Assembly (NCBI GenBank): GCA_037903475.1
Contig: JBAJFG010000368.1
Span: 744,001-808,000, forward strand
DNA: 64,000 nt
Source: Ancylostoma caninum
Lineage: Eukaryota > Nematoda > Chromadorea > Rhabditida > Ancylostomatidae
Reading direction: 5' to 3'
Under the pieces are notes generated by a model. That model saw nothing but the letters and a program-made list of their open reading frames with translations, did no database searches and was not told the origin of the DNA. The translations under genes were made by a program, and so were the position numbers. This document shows positions 1-12,100 of the stretch, one piece after another (positions within the stretch are counted from its first letter, which is position 1; the number at the start of each line of letters is the position of its first letter).

Positions 1-269
1 ACTTCTGAAGAGAGTCGCCTACAGTGTAACCGGCAACTGTACGATCACAACAGTAAGCTAAACCTAATGATTAGCCGCCTTCCTGCGATGATACCGTCGT
101 GGACACGTCTGCCGCCCTGGACAAAGCGGCTTCGTCGCGCCAGCTAACGTTGTTGACCTGATGTCCGCATGTGATTTAGCGCAGGTGACGAAGTGTGGTG
201 TACGGAATGCGTACCATTTATCAGGGTTCCGTGGCAGGACCTATCAGCGAACAATCGTCGCTTGGGACA

Positions 270-558
270 CGAGGAATACCGCAGCGGGGGACTCAGAAAG
301 TGGGCGGGGGGGAGGGTGTGAAAAAAGTGGTGTCTCCGCCGTTTCGGGGACCCATACGGTAAATAAAATTAATGACAATATTAATTATAATAATGAATGA
401 TCAATAAAAATTATATTAAAGATAATAATAAAAATAAACAAATAAAAATAAGCTAATACAAGATTTTTATATGCATTGTAAAGTAATTTCAAAAATTTGC
501 CGAGCCATTCTCAAGGGGGGGGGCGCCCCTCCGCCCCTCCCCCCTCGGTCCGCCACTG
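270..558 (-). repeat. Degenerate AT-rich hAT-like MITE, copy 1
   Basis: The stretch shares with 42961-43231 (opposite orientation) a G-rich end, TCTCCGCCGTTT, an AT-only core of about 130 bp and a terminus CGCCACTG at 551-558. One end is eroded. Confidence 0.65.
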
Positions 559-769
559 GAACACCGCCATCATTTCTTGTGTTTCCGCGTGTTTCACGCT
601 GTTGCTTCATTGTCTATGAGCTCACCATTTCCAACACAGAAATTTCGGTGAGTGCTGGCTTTAACAATACACTATTCAGCGCAAATTGTGTTATAATATA
701 TGGAAAGGGTAACATTTAGCTCCGGCCAGCGACGGAGTTTCTGTGAAGTATCCCATAGACCGTACAAGG

Positions 770-1150
770 AGGGGGGGGGGGGTGCAAGAGGCCAGAATCG
801 CAGATTGTATGAATCCTGTCTGGCTTGAATCTTTGTTTGAATAGGTGCTACACTGTGTAATTCATTACTGCCCTCGGTTTCAAAAAAAAAAAGAAATCCC
901 ACCAAAAAACGAGAATGCAAAGTGCTCAGGGCGGGGTTCAAACCCTCGTCGCTCTGCCCAACAGTGCAGCATCTTCCCCTCTCGGCCACCCCGTCATTGA
1001 CGGAGGTCAAAAACGCATATAGTGATTCGGTGGGATTTCTATTTTTTGGAGCCGAGGGCAGTAATGAAATACATAGGTAGCACCAACTCAAACAAAGATT
1101 CAGTTAGATAAGTATCATTCCAATCTGCGAGCCGGGCCTCTTACGCCTCC
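770..1150. repeat. Foldback element with a tRNA-like core
   Basis: Arm 790-880 (GAATCTTTGTTTGA, TAGGTGCTAC, TACTGCCCTCGG) is inverted at about 1045-1145 (CCGAGGGCAGTA, GTAGCACC, TCAAACAAAGATTC). The loop holds a minus-strand tRNA-like sequence. Confidence 0.75.
926..995 (-). pseudogene. tRNA-like sequence inside a foldback element
   Basis: The minus strand begins GACGGGGTGGCCGAGAGG (A-box-like TGGCCGAG) and carries the B-box-like GGGTTTGAACCCC near the 3' end, 70 nt in all. The anticodon arm does not fold into a standard 5-bp/7-nt arm, so it is called a tRNA-derived relic. Confidence 0.5.
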
Positions 1151-1365
1151 CTTGTTAGGCCGATAAATGCGCCTGGTTACCAATACTGGTGACACATTCA
1201 TCAAACATTTGACGTAGGAAGTGCAGTAAAGTGATTTGTAACTTTAAAAATGGAAATGGAACCAGTATGGTTTAAATTAATATGTTGCAGCATGTACACC
1301 GCTTCTGCTATATAATCCACAGAATCCAGGAGTGCCATGTCAGCAAGTATTCAGACCAGTTAGAT

Positions 1366-1402
1366 TTTATTTGTTTATTTACTCATTTATTTATTTATTT
1401 GA
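1366..1402 (+). repeat. (TTTA)n tract with a shared 3' motif
   Basis: TTTATTTGTTTATTTA-type repeats are followed by GAGTACGCAGGAAATATTCCATG. A similar tract plus GAATAC...GTGCCATGAGAA lies at 35646-35690, which suggests both are tails of one retroposon family. Confidence 0.5.
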
Positions 1403-1499
1403 GTACGCAGGAAATATTCCATGAAAAAAAGGTAACCAGTTACGACACACTGAAAGAGAACCTGAGAGACGGAGAAGTATTGCTGACTGAAGAAAACAG

Positions 1500-1599
1500 N
1501 NNNNNNNNNNNNNNNNNNNNNNNNNNNNNNNNNNNNNNNNNNNNNNNNNNNNNNNNNNNNNNNNNNNNNNNNNNNNNNNNNNNNNNNNNNNNNNNNNNN
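1500..1599. other. Assembly gap (100 N)
   Basis: Exactly 100 Ns, which is a placeholder size rather than a measured one. The base after the gap continues straight into a minisatellite unit, so the missing DNA probably contains more of the array, in inverted orientation relative to 5119-7400. Confidence 0.97.
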
Positions 1600-1765
1600 C
1601 CTTATCACAGCAGTGGACCCGTCTCCGCCACTTTGGGCGCCGGCGCACCCTTCATGTAACGGTGGAGTGGTCGGCATCACTCTAAGCCACGCCCTCGAAT
1701 TTCGTTCTACACACACACACACACACGTGACACACAAAGTAAGCCCGTTATTATAAGTCATGATA
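1600..1765 (-). repeat. Inverted copy of the minisatellite left edge
   Basis: One unit plus flank (GTAACGGTGGAGTGG, GCCACGCCCTCG, a CA tract, then TTATAAGTCATGA) is the reverse complement of about 5010-5175. The array edge is therefore present twice in opposite orientation, 3.2 kb apart, on either side of cbl-1 exons 1 and 2. Confidence 0.9.
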
Positions 1766-2109
1766 GATTGCAAATGAATTGGGCTTTGAGCTCACGCTGT
1801 GGTAGAAGAATGCTTGTTAGCATAAGTTCGTCAAAAAAAGGTAGAATGCACACATACATAGTATGACACAATTGAAAAAATCAGGCAATAAAATAGTCTA
1901 GATATACTGTCTGTAATTTTACTTTATTTTACGGCATACCCGGCTTCGCTCGGGTGTTTTACTCCTCCGAATTTATCAGACTCGTGTGAATAGTTGATGA
2001 TACTAATACACTCATCGGAAGCGCTCACCATTTCGATAGTCACCATGATAATTTAGGTAATCTTTTTTCTCATCTGTACGAAGATGAAGACGTCGATAGA
2101 GCAAGTAAA

Positions 2110-2570
2110 TGGATAATTTCGACCAAACGCTTGTCATATTTGTGTACAGCTTATTTTAGAACTACAGTAGACATCCTCACCAGCTCCTATGGCAGAAAAG
2201 AAAAAATCTATAAAAGCAATGACTCGATAATTTAGCAGTAAATGGTGGGCATATTCGTGTACAGTGTAAGAGGAACCGCGTATACTTGTCATCACTGACC
2301 CTTGAGCAAAAGTAGAAATAAATCAATAAAATCACTAGATCGATAATTTGGCTCGATGTGGTTGTCATATTCGTGTTCAGCGTATTGAGAAACCCTAGAA
2401 GGCATGTTCTCTCCAATCCCATAGGCAGGTTTCGAAAAAAATCAAAAAAGCGATAAATCAATAATTTAGCCCCAACCGGTTGTCATATTCGTGTTCAGCG
2501 TATTGAAGAACCCTAGTAGGCATGTTTCCGCCAGTGCCTAGGCCAAAGTGGCGGTAAATCAATAAAATCG
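2110..2570 (+). repeat. Degenerate 125-bp tandem repeat, about 4 units
   Basis: Each unit contains CATATTCGTGTTCAGCGTATT or a variant, then an AACCCTAG-like stretch, CCTATGGCA-like text and AATCAATAATTTAG. The ATATTCGTG and TCGATAAAATC words recur in the inverted repeat at 15.8-16.3 kb, so the two are related. Confidence 0.7.
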
Positions 2571-2694
2571 ATATAATCGACAAATCAATAGATATCTTCC
2601 GGAGTAAAGTAGCCCAAAACCTCGGCCGTCCCTTGATGGGTATGTGTGCAAAGTTTGTTCCCGATCGGTTAACTCTCCGCAATTTCTATAAAGA

Positions 2695-2817
2695 ATAAAC
2701 AAACAAACAAACACACCCACACATACGCACACGCACACGCACATACATACACATACACTTACGCACATACGCACATACACACATACACACATACGCACAT
2801 ACATACACATACACACA
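2695..2817 (+). repeat. (CACATA)n / (CA)n microsatellite
   Basis: An imperfect run of ACACAT and ACGCAC words about 120 bp long, about 350 bp upstream of proposed cbl-1 exon 1. The apparent Val/Cys/Met-rich minus-strand frames are produced by it. Confidence 0.9.
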
Positions 2818-3167
2818 TTCCACTTTAAATATGCAGATTTTATTCTCAGCGGCGAGGTTAATAGTTTCTAACAATTGTTTTGTAAGACCCAGCTGTGACT
2901 GAATTGAAAAGAAATCCAATGCTCATTTTTCATCCATTCCTCATTTCTGTTGCCTGTTACAAGTGCTAAGCCGCTTTACAGGTACTAAGCCACCTCTTCA
3001 ATGCTCTTTGGAGGGGGTCACGTGCGGAACGGTTCAGTTTCCGCGATTCTCAACACTTTTGAGCGAAAATCAATCGCGCTCCCTTCGCCCAAGATAACGA
3101 CCAGGTCCCTTGCCAACTGAAGGTCTTACCCGAAACCGTGCCAGCAAAGCCGCCTGTCTTCGACGTG

Positions 3168-3172
3168 ATGAG
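3168..3172 (+). CDS. cbl-1: Proposed 5-nt coding part of cbl-1 exon 1
   Basis: The frame upstream is open from a TGA near 3059 and contains a single ATG, at 3168, followed by AG and a strong donor (GTAGGT at 3173). Joining AG to the C at 3621 makes Ser and keeps the frame of exon 2. The acceptor at 3620 is TGTTTCAG. The alternative is a start codon in an exon further upstream, possibly lost in the gap. This part is inferred. Confidence 0.4.
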
Positions 3173-6100
3173 GTAGGTATGAATGTTGGAATTCATATGC
3201 TGCCTTTTGTTGGATTTATATAAGAGGATCTCTCATGAATCATCATAGCCATTACTACAGGAATATAGCATTTTGCACCTTGGCCTATCATATTCTATCG
3301 CAACTATCAAATCTACTGATATTTTGACAAATTGGGAACTCTCCCTGAAAAAAGTCCTTTGCAATCCGGGCAAGGAGCCCTATGACCTCCCAGTTAGAGA
3401 CGGCACACCGTCCGTCTCGCTCCCCAAAATGATCGCTTCTTTTCCTCTGATAGCGTTATTACAGCGGCAAGCGCTGCCGCACATTGGGATGCTAATCTAT
3501 CATTTGCTTTTGTGCTATCGTAAACACCGAAGAATTTGTCGTCCCTGGCGATCGTACACCCCTCGCAGTACGTCACAAAGTGAACACGTGCGACGGAAAC
3601 GCAAAACGTGGATGTTTCAGCGAGTTCGAGAATCCTCCAGCGGTGAATAGCGCTCGCGAGCGCTTCGGCGACAGCTTCGACGGACTCCGCTTCGAGTCAA
3701 AACTATCTGCGTCGCACGCGAAGCCTCTCGCGAGGGCACAGCCTATCGTCACCCCGATCTACCACTCGACCACCTACCGCTTCGACACCGTCGAGCAGTA
3801 CAACCAAGCTAATCATGTGAGTGTTGCAGAACCTCTAGATTTTTTCGCTGAAAGTGTATCAAACTTGGAGAGTTGCTCATATTTCCACTACAAAAGTCAG
3901 TGTGGTCTAGAAGGTCTGCTGCTCCATCTCTTGAGAACCGCCTGATGTCAACCATGGCACCACCCATTGGCAAGAATTTTAATTCTTACAATGCCTGCAT
4001 TTAGAATTTGCTAATCTTCAGCCGATTTCCATGATTAAAACCGTAGATACCCTATACAGATGCTTCAAGGCTCAAAGTTTCCTCAGTAAAGTCTAGCGAT
4101 TCTCTTGTGCCCACTACCTCACAACACTGATCGATCCAGACGAGGGCAGCTACGTACACGCCCAAGTAACGAACCAGCAAACCACCACCGGGGAGATGGG
4201 CGTTTAGGGGGACAGAAACGGGCCATTTCAGGAATTTTGGAAAGTAATGTGTTCAGGAATGAGAGCAAGATTGAATCACCAAGAATAAAACATGAAAGAT
4301 ATGCTTCGTTGATGCTCCACTACGCTTTCCATCCAACTCTTGATGATTCCACTAATAAAGCACATCAGCCCGTGTACACACCTCAAGCTTAATATCTGCG
4401 ATTCCACTGCATGGAGAAAGCAATTTTAATGACAGCTTTGATTTCAGCATACGAAACCATTCGGCTTCCTTGTTCGTTCATCCTTGAAACTGAAATAAAA
4501 GTAATAAAAAGAAAGATCGCAACAAAGTTTCTCTTTTGCAGTCTGGAGCGGCACAGAAACTTTATTAAGAAAACATTTGTTTATGAGCTCAAAAAATCAA
4601 CACATTGAAAAGAATCCCGTTTAGTCATGTTGATGTGTACGTATACTAATTGTTTATTGTTTATTGTTTATTCATGCACTGAGGGTGCTCCTACAACCAG
4701 GTACATCATGCAAATAACTTTTGAAATCTTCGGCTAAATGAGAAACCAGTTCAACAGAAAAAGCGTAGCTAACGATGCTTGTCTAAAATGAACACAAAAG
4801 ATGAAGCCCGATCATACATATGTATGTCTCATACGCGAAATGTGAACATTTGGAGAAATTATGTCCCAAAAACCTGGAAAAAATGGAGGTTCTCATGATT
4901 GTGAAAAGAACGAGAATCAGATGAGCACATTTCAAAACAGAGAAATCATTGAGAACATACCGCATTACGCACAAGTTATCTGTTCGATAATTCCTTTAAT
5001 TATTATCATCATCATGACTTATAATAACGGGCTTACTTTGTGTGTCACGTGTGTGTGTGTGTGTAGAACGAAATTCGAGGGCGTGGCTTAGAGTGATGCC
5101 GACCACTCCACCGTTACATGAAGGGTGCGCCGGCGCCCAAAGTGGGGGGAGACGGGTCCACTGCTGTGATAAGGGTGCGCCGGCGCCCAAAGTGGGGGGA
5201 GACGGGTCCACTGCTGTGATAAGGTGGTGCACCGGCGCCCAAAGTGGCGGAGATGGGTCCACTGCTGTGATAAGGGTACGCCGGCGCCCAAAGTGGGCGG
5301 AGACGGATCCACTGCTGTGATAAGGGTGCGTCGGCGCCCAAAGTGGGGGGAGACGGGTCCACTGCTGTGATGAGGGTGCGCCGGCGCCCAAAGTGGGGGA
5401 GACGGGTCCACGGCTGTGATAAGGGTGCGTCGGCGCCCAGAGTGGGGGAGACGGGTCCACTGCTGTGATAAGGGTACGCCGGCGCCCAAAGTGGGGGGAG
5501 ACGGGTCCACTGCTGTGATAAGGGTGCACCGGCGCCCAAAGTGGGGGGAGACGGGTCACCGGCGCCCAAAGTGGCGGAGATGGGTCCACTGCTGTGATAA
5601 GGGTACGCCGGCGCCCAAAGTGGGCGGAGACGGATCCACTGCTGTGATAAGGGTGCGTCGGCGCCCAAAGTGGGGGGAGACGGGTCCACTGCTGTGATGA
5701 GGGTGCGCCGGCGCCCAAAGTGGGGGAGACGGGTCCACGGCTGTGATAAGGGTGCGTCGGCGCCCAAAGTGGGGGAGACGGGTCCACTGCTGTGATAAGG
5801 GTACGCCGGCGCCCAAAGTGGGGGAGACGGGTCCACTGCTGTGATAAGGGTGCGTCGGCGCCCAAAGTGGGGGGAGACGGGTCCACTGCTGTGATAAGGG
5901 TGCGCCGGCGCCCAAAGTGGGGGAGACGGGTCCACGGCTGTGATAAGGGTGCGTCGGCGCCCAAGTGGGGGAGACGGGTCCACTGCTGTGATAAGGGTGC
6001 GCCGGCGCCCAAAGTGGGGGGAGACGGGTCCACTGCTGTGATAAGGGTGCGTCGGCGCCCAAAGTGGGGGGAGACGGGTCCACGGCTGTGATAAGGGTGC

Positions 6101-9100
6101 GTCGGCGCCCAAAGTGGGGGGACGGGTCCACGGCTGTGATAAGGGTGCGTCGGCGCCCAAAGTGGGGGGAGACGGGTCCACTGCTGTGATAAGGGTGCGC
6201 CGGCGCCCAAAGTGGGGGGAGACGGGTCCACTGCTGTGATAAGGTGGGCGCCCAAAGTGCGCCAATAAGGGTGCGCCGGCGCCCGGGTGCTGTGATAAGT
6301 GGGGGGAGACGGGTCCACTGCTGTGATAAGGGTGCGCCGGCGCCCAAAGTGGGGGGAGACGGGTCCACTGCTGTGATAAGGGGTGCACCGGCGCCCAAAG
6401 TGGGCGGAGACGGGTCCACTGCCACCGGCGCCCAAAGTGGTGCTGTGATAAGGGTGCGTCGGCGCCCAAAGTGGGGGGACGGGTCCACTGCTGTGATAAG
6501 GGTGCGCCGGCGCCCAAAGTGGGGGAGACGGGTCCACGGCTGTGATAAGGGTGCGTCGGCGCCCAAAGTGGGGGAGACGGGTCCACTGCTGTGATAAGGG
6601 TACGCCGGCGCCCAAAGTGGGGGGAGACGGGTCCACTGCTGTGATAAGGGTGCGCCGGCGCCCAAAGTGGGGGGAGACGGGTCCACTGCTGTGATAAGGG
6701 TGCACCGGCGCCCAAAGTGGGGGAGACGGGTCCACGGCGGGTGGCTGTGATAAGGGTGCGTCGGCGCCCAAAGTGGGGGAGACGGGTCCACGGCTGTGAT
6801 AAGGGTGCGTCCGGCGCCCAAAGTGGGGGAGACGGGTCCACTGCTGTGATAAGGGTGCACCGGCGCCCAAAGTGGGGGAGACGGGTCCACTGCTGTGATA
6901 AGGGTGCACCGGCGCCCAAAGTGGGGGGAGACGGGTCCACTGCTGTGATAAGGGTGCGCCGGCGCCCAAAGTGGGGGAGACGGGTCCACTGCTGTGATAA
7001 GGGTGCGCCGGCGCCCAAAGTGGGGGAGACGGGTCCACTGCTGTGATAAGGGTGCGCCGGCGCCCAAAGTGGGGGAGACGGGTCCACTGCTGTGATAAGG
7101 GTGCACCGGCGCCCAAAGTGGGGGGAGACGGGTCCACTGCTGTGATAAGGGTGCGCCGGCGCCCAAAGTGGGGGGGAGACGGGTCCACTGCTGTGATAAG
7201 GGTGCGTCGGCGCCCAGAGTGGGGGAGACGGGTCCACTGCTGTGATAAGGGTGCGCCGGCGCCCAAAGTGGGGGGAGACGGGTCCACTGCTGTGATAAGG
7301 GTGCGTCGGCGCCCAAAGTGGGGGGGGAGACGGATCCACTGCTGTGATAAGGGTGCGACCGCGCACAAAAGTGGAGGAGCGTCTGAAAATATAGCTACCA
7401 GGGGTGCGCCGGTGTCCACTACTCAGGGAAACGTCATGAGTTAGGTCCATATTTGTTAAATCGATTCGATGGCGTCTAACATCAATCGTTAAAAAAAGTA
7501 GATGTCAGACCACTGCGCGGATTAGTATGCAATCCGTGTGAATCCTTCCTCCTTACGTCCTCCCCCGCGTTCTTCTCTTCTCATTTGTTTATGAACACAC
7601 CGCACCCTCCACTTTTATATGTTCTAACTGACTCTTATCACTTGACCAGTTATAACAAACAAAGAATGATAGACTATCTTCTGCGGTCAATCCAGGTTGA
7701 ACCGGTTATATATAGTTACAAAAAGCTATTTCAGTTGAGCAAATGATGAAATTGCTTCGAGAAGGTTAATCCTCTTTGATAAGTGCATTTTTACATGAGA
7801 AAAAGCAATGGAAAGGGTGTGGGACACATTACAGCAAAAATGTGGAATAGCTGTGACTTTATTTGAATGAAGAAGGGATGAAGCCATGCGAGCGAAGCGA
7901 GCATTAGGAAAAGTCTGGAAGTCCGGCGTTAGCCGGACAGCCAGGCTGGTAATAGATAATTCCACGAACCAATGTCGTGCTCCTGGTTCTACTGAATAGA
8001 GAAAGGTTCAGTATATTTTTGGGGTTGAGAGCGAATTCTGCAAGAATCTTCCGCCTAGGTGCACTCAATCTTGAAAAAAAAAATTCGGAAAACGTAGGTC
8101 GTTGTAACAAAATTGCCCACGAAACCCACAAAATCTTTAAAGGTTAACGATTTAAATAATCCTTGAAATACAGGAAGAAATCTTCAAGCTAGTACCCGTT
8201 TCTTCTTCCTCGAAAACGGAAAACAAGAAATATTGGAGAGGGAAAATTACAGCTACTCCGTGCCCCGGAATAACCAAGTTTCACCAGTTTTGTTTTTGAG
8301 GAGTTTTCCATTTATTGGAAAACTAGAGAATAATCAGGGAGCAAATGTGATTCACAAATAGACCAAATATGCTATAATACATAATGGCTATTGAGGGCTG
8401 CGAATAGGCTTGGGTAGAGTATGGGTCAATTATAGCTCCGCAAATGTCGGGATTGATTTTCTCAACCAAGGAGTTTTTGGCTGCTCTTATAAACTGCAAT
8501 CTGCGATTTTGCATGACCGTCTCGTAATCCTAATGAATAAGATGAGATAACATTTATTCCATCAAAAAACCTTTGTCGATAACACCTCTTTCTTTGTACT
8601 TTTTGGGAATTGATGACTGACTGAGTACATTCAGCGACACAGAAAATCTGCAATGAATTGCGCTGGAATTTCTCTCGGCATTCCACGGGGTTTCAAGTCA
8701 ATTTTCAGATTTGAAACATTATTTTTGTTTCAGCTCAGCAGAAGTAAAAAAAAACATGAGACCACAACTGCAGAGGAATAAGCCAACAACCTTTGTGCAA
8801 TAACTTATGCCCCTCTATGTAAAGTACTGGCCAGAAAAAATCACCTCTTGAACATTTGTTCATACCTTCTTTCTTGGTGAAGCTTGAAATTTCTGATTTT
8901 GGTTGTAAACAACAGTGATGTCATGAACAAAAGTTAAGAAGGTGACTTCTTTTTGGCTTACCCTGTATGTAATTGTGTATGTATGGCAGATACTACAGTT
9001 CAGAAAAAATATTTGGTTCTTTATAATAAGGATGTACCTACATATCTGCACCCTTGAAAATCTAGTCAAATCATGAGAATACGGACTAATGTCGATTTCT

Positions 9101-12100
9101 AGCGGACATATCCGTAAGATGATCTAGGACCTCGCCGTTCCGAAATTTCCGGCAATTTGTCCACGGGTCTCGTGTCCAACACCAGATTAGCTAATTTCAG
9201 GGTTCCAATTATGTGTATCAACGATGCGGCAACCCCACCGTCGAGAATGTGGAGGTAATCCTGCGCGAGCTGGAGCAAGGTGCTGCTACTTTGCTGTACA
9301 ACTCAGGTCTGGCAGCATGTTCTGCCGTACTGCTGGAGTTCCTCAACGCTGGAGATCACTTGGTGCTTATCAAAGTCGATGTCCAATCCATGGTTGCCTA
9401 CTCTTGGACTGCTTCAGGTCTGCATGAAACCAATGTACAGCGGGTCCTACTCGTTCATCACGGAGACGCTCGTGCGCTTCAATGTTTCCGCAGATTTTGT
9501 GGATGTCGACAAGGAGAAGGACTTTGTGGGTGCGGTGCAAAAGGCTATAAAGAAAAACACCAAGGTAAGCCCGAAAATTTTCGTAGAAGTTGTAGCATTA
9601 AAACACTTGAAAAATACGAAGTGTACTGCAATACATACTGGAGCAAAGAATCATGACCTTCTCTGGTTATTCATTATGTTCTATCCAGCTATATTATTCG
9701 TCATCGATTCGAAAAATTGCAGTATACGGTAGGCAGGAAAAGTATTTCACTCGTCATGTACATAAGTGTCTAATCAGCTGTGTATGTAGATGTAAGCCAA
9801 GCCTGCAGTGATGCGGCAGTACTTAATCTTCCGTCGTTTAACACATTGCGGACAAAGTGATGCACATGGTGCATCACGTCTTTCGACTCGGTGCGGTCAC
9901 GTGATGCACATGGTGCATCACGCGAGACTTGCTCCTCATGTCCATAGTCGCCCGGTGGTAGGAGATGCAAATGCTGAGTTACTAGAAAAATGCCCTGTGG
10001 CAACCCGAGCTTGCCATGCAGAAATGTGCTCCGTCCACAGTGTGTTAAATAAGAATTTTTTTTATTTTTTTCACCCAATTTTATTTTCATGCAAGATTTT
10101 GGAAAACAACGAAACAAATTTCCATTTTTGTGCCCGTATTCGCGTGATAGCTCCCATCATATTTTACATTTACATCTTTTAAAAACTACTTGAAGTTCCC
10201 GATAAACAACTCTGGACAAAGCTCTTCACAGAATACATACGTCTGAACGTATTTGGAGAGCAAATCAATTCTACTGTTTTACTCAAGCACCCAATTCGCT
10301 TGACTTTTTCGTAAATACTTTAGGGCTATTCAGTTATCTCTGCTTGCATATACAACACCTGTGAATCACTAGGCTTTTGAAATTGCCTCTTTTTGGAAAT
10401 ATTACGTAATCGATTCTTTTCAGCGAATTTTCTCATTCATCCGTTCTCGTAACTGGCAACTTTTCTTTTTGCAGCTGGTTGAGGTAGTTACAATAATGAA
10501 GATGATGTTCAACGGTAGAAAAACGCTACATTTCTTACATCGTCTTTATTTGTGTTGGCTCACGTGCAGCCACTACTGAATAAGAGCCAGTTAGAATCAT
10601 AGTTGGGAGTGGATCAATCCAAATTTTGAAGCGGCTGATTGAAAGATCGTGAGCTCCTGGTTCCGAATACTGTAAGTAAAAATTAGGATAAAGACAGTGT
10701 GTCAACTCAGAAATCGTTTTCGAGATTCGTATAGTGAAAGGATGTGCGTGACCTGCCGAGATCAATGTTATACCTTAAATAGTACCTTCAAACCACTAGG
10801 AAATCTGTTTTCTGAAGGGTTTTGTGCCCAATCGACGGTTGTGGGGGAACGACCTGTGCTTCATTAGGAAAGAGCTGCAGTCACAACATTGTTCTTGGCG
10901 TTCGCTACACATTGAGTAAAGACTACTGGCACAAACTACAATCGGTTAGGCCTCCGTAGGAAGCTTCATCAGCCATTTCACGTAGATCATTGGAATCAGC
11001 ACGTAGAGTTGGTAGCTCATTCAGGAAAGCTAGGGACAGTGTTTTGCATGAGATTGAAAGATGCAAATCTCACGATTAAGAAATGCGTGCTCATGCAAAA
11101 CGCAGTATTTTCGAATCAATATTTCTACAGCGTCAATGCTAATGTCCATGGTGAACCCATACGTTTCCAAATCCGATGCAAATCCGGTGCAAAATCCACG
11201 ATTTTCTTAATTCCATGCAGTACCCCTAAACACTGATGCAAAACACGGTTTCCAGATTTCCCGGTTTCATGAACAGAATCGAAAAGAGGTAATACATTGC
11301 CTTCGAGTTCAAGTCTCCAATTAAACTGCACCAGTGGCACACCCTGGGCAATCTTTGGACGAAACACAAGATTTTTTGCCAGTTCCATCTTGAACTCGTG
11401 TGATAGATGATTGGAATCAGGGTTCGAAAGCTTTCAACTCTTTGTTTCAAAATTCTTTTGACGGATCCTCTCAGATTTCGGGGCAAAACTTAGGAGCAGT
11501 GTTGCAGTTGTTGGAATACAATTTTTGGTACTTTCTGACATGGTTTGGGTGCTAACCATTCGACTTTTATCTTCTGAAATTTCAAACTTTACTTCAATTC
11601 ATCGCTTTTTGTGAGCCGCTGAGAGTAGGAGCATTCATCAAAACATCGATTGAGTACCAAGTTTTTCTCCTGCCTTAAAATGAAACGAAGAACATATCAA
11701 CCCGTATGGAGATTTTCCTGACACTTAACTGATACAACATATGGGGCGCAAAAGGAACTAGAAAAGAGACGTTGATGAATGAAAAAGGATTTCGGCAGTA
11801 GAAAGAGCCCTCTTTGCGACGGGGCGTTGGGATTTTGCAGGTGTTCCTGCCTGACCGATGCTACATACTTGTTTGAGACAAGCGCTGAATTCCCCATCTA
11901 TACCATTTTTCATCACCCAATCGTCCTTTCCGTATGCCCTTCCGCCTTCTCGTTCGAAATCTTCTCGAGAGGCAGGCGGAGACGCAATAGTGTCCCGTTC
12001 GACGCCGCTGTCCTTTTGCACAGTTTTCATAAGAAACTGGCTGCAGTGGCGGGCAAAAAGTTCTTGTCAAAACCTAGACACCTCGTCTCACTGATAAAAG

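Noticed and set aside
2559..2919. Val/Cys/Met-rich minus-strand frames
   Set aside because: Translation of the (CACATA)n microsatellite.
5042..7444. Plus-strand frames with CCDKG/RRRPKWG repeats
   Set aside because: Same minisatellite read on the other strand; interrupted and composition-driven.
4996..7450. Very long minus-strand frames (807, 778 and 586 aa) rich in repeated GRRRTLITAVDPSPP-type units
   Set aside because: They are three overlapping frames of a 50-bp minisatellite without minus-strand stops. All three frames are open, the unit is not a multiple of three, and the array sits inside a cbl-1 intron.
9213..9732. Alternative overlapping frames of 147-150 aa
   Set aside because: They read through the 55-nt intron 9363-9417 of the cbl-1-like gene. 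The spliced frame matches the enzyme family.
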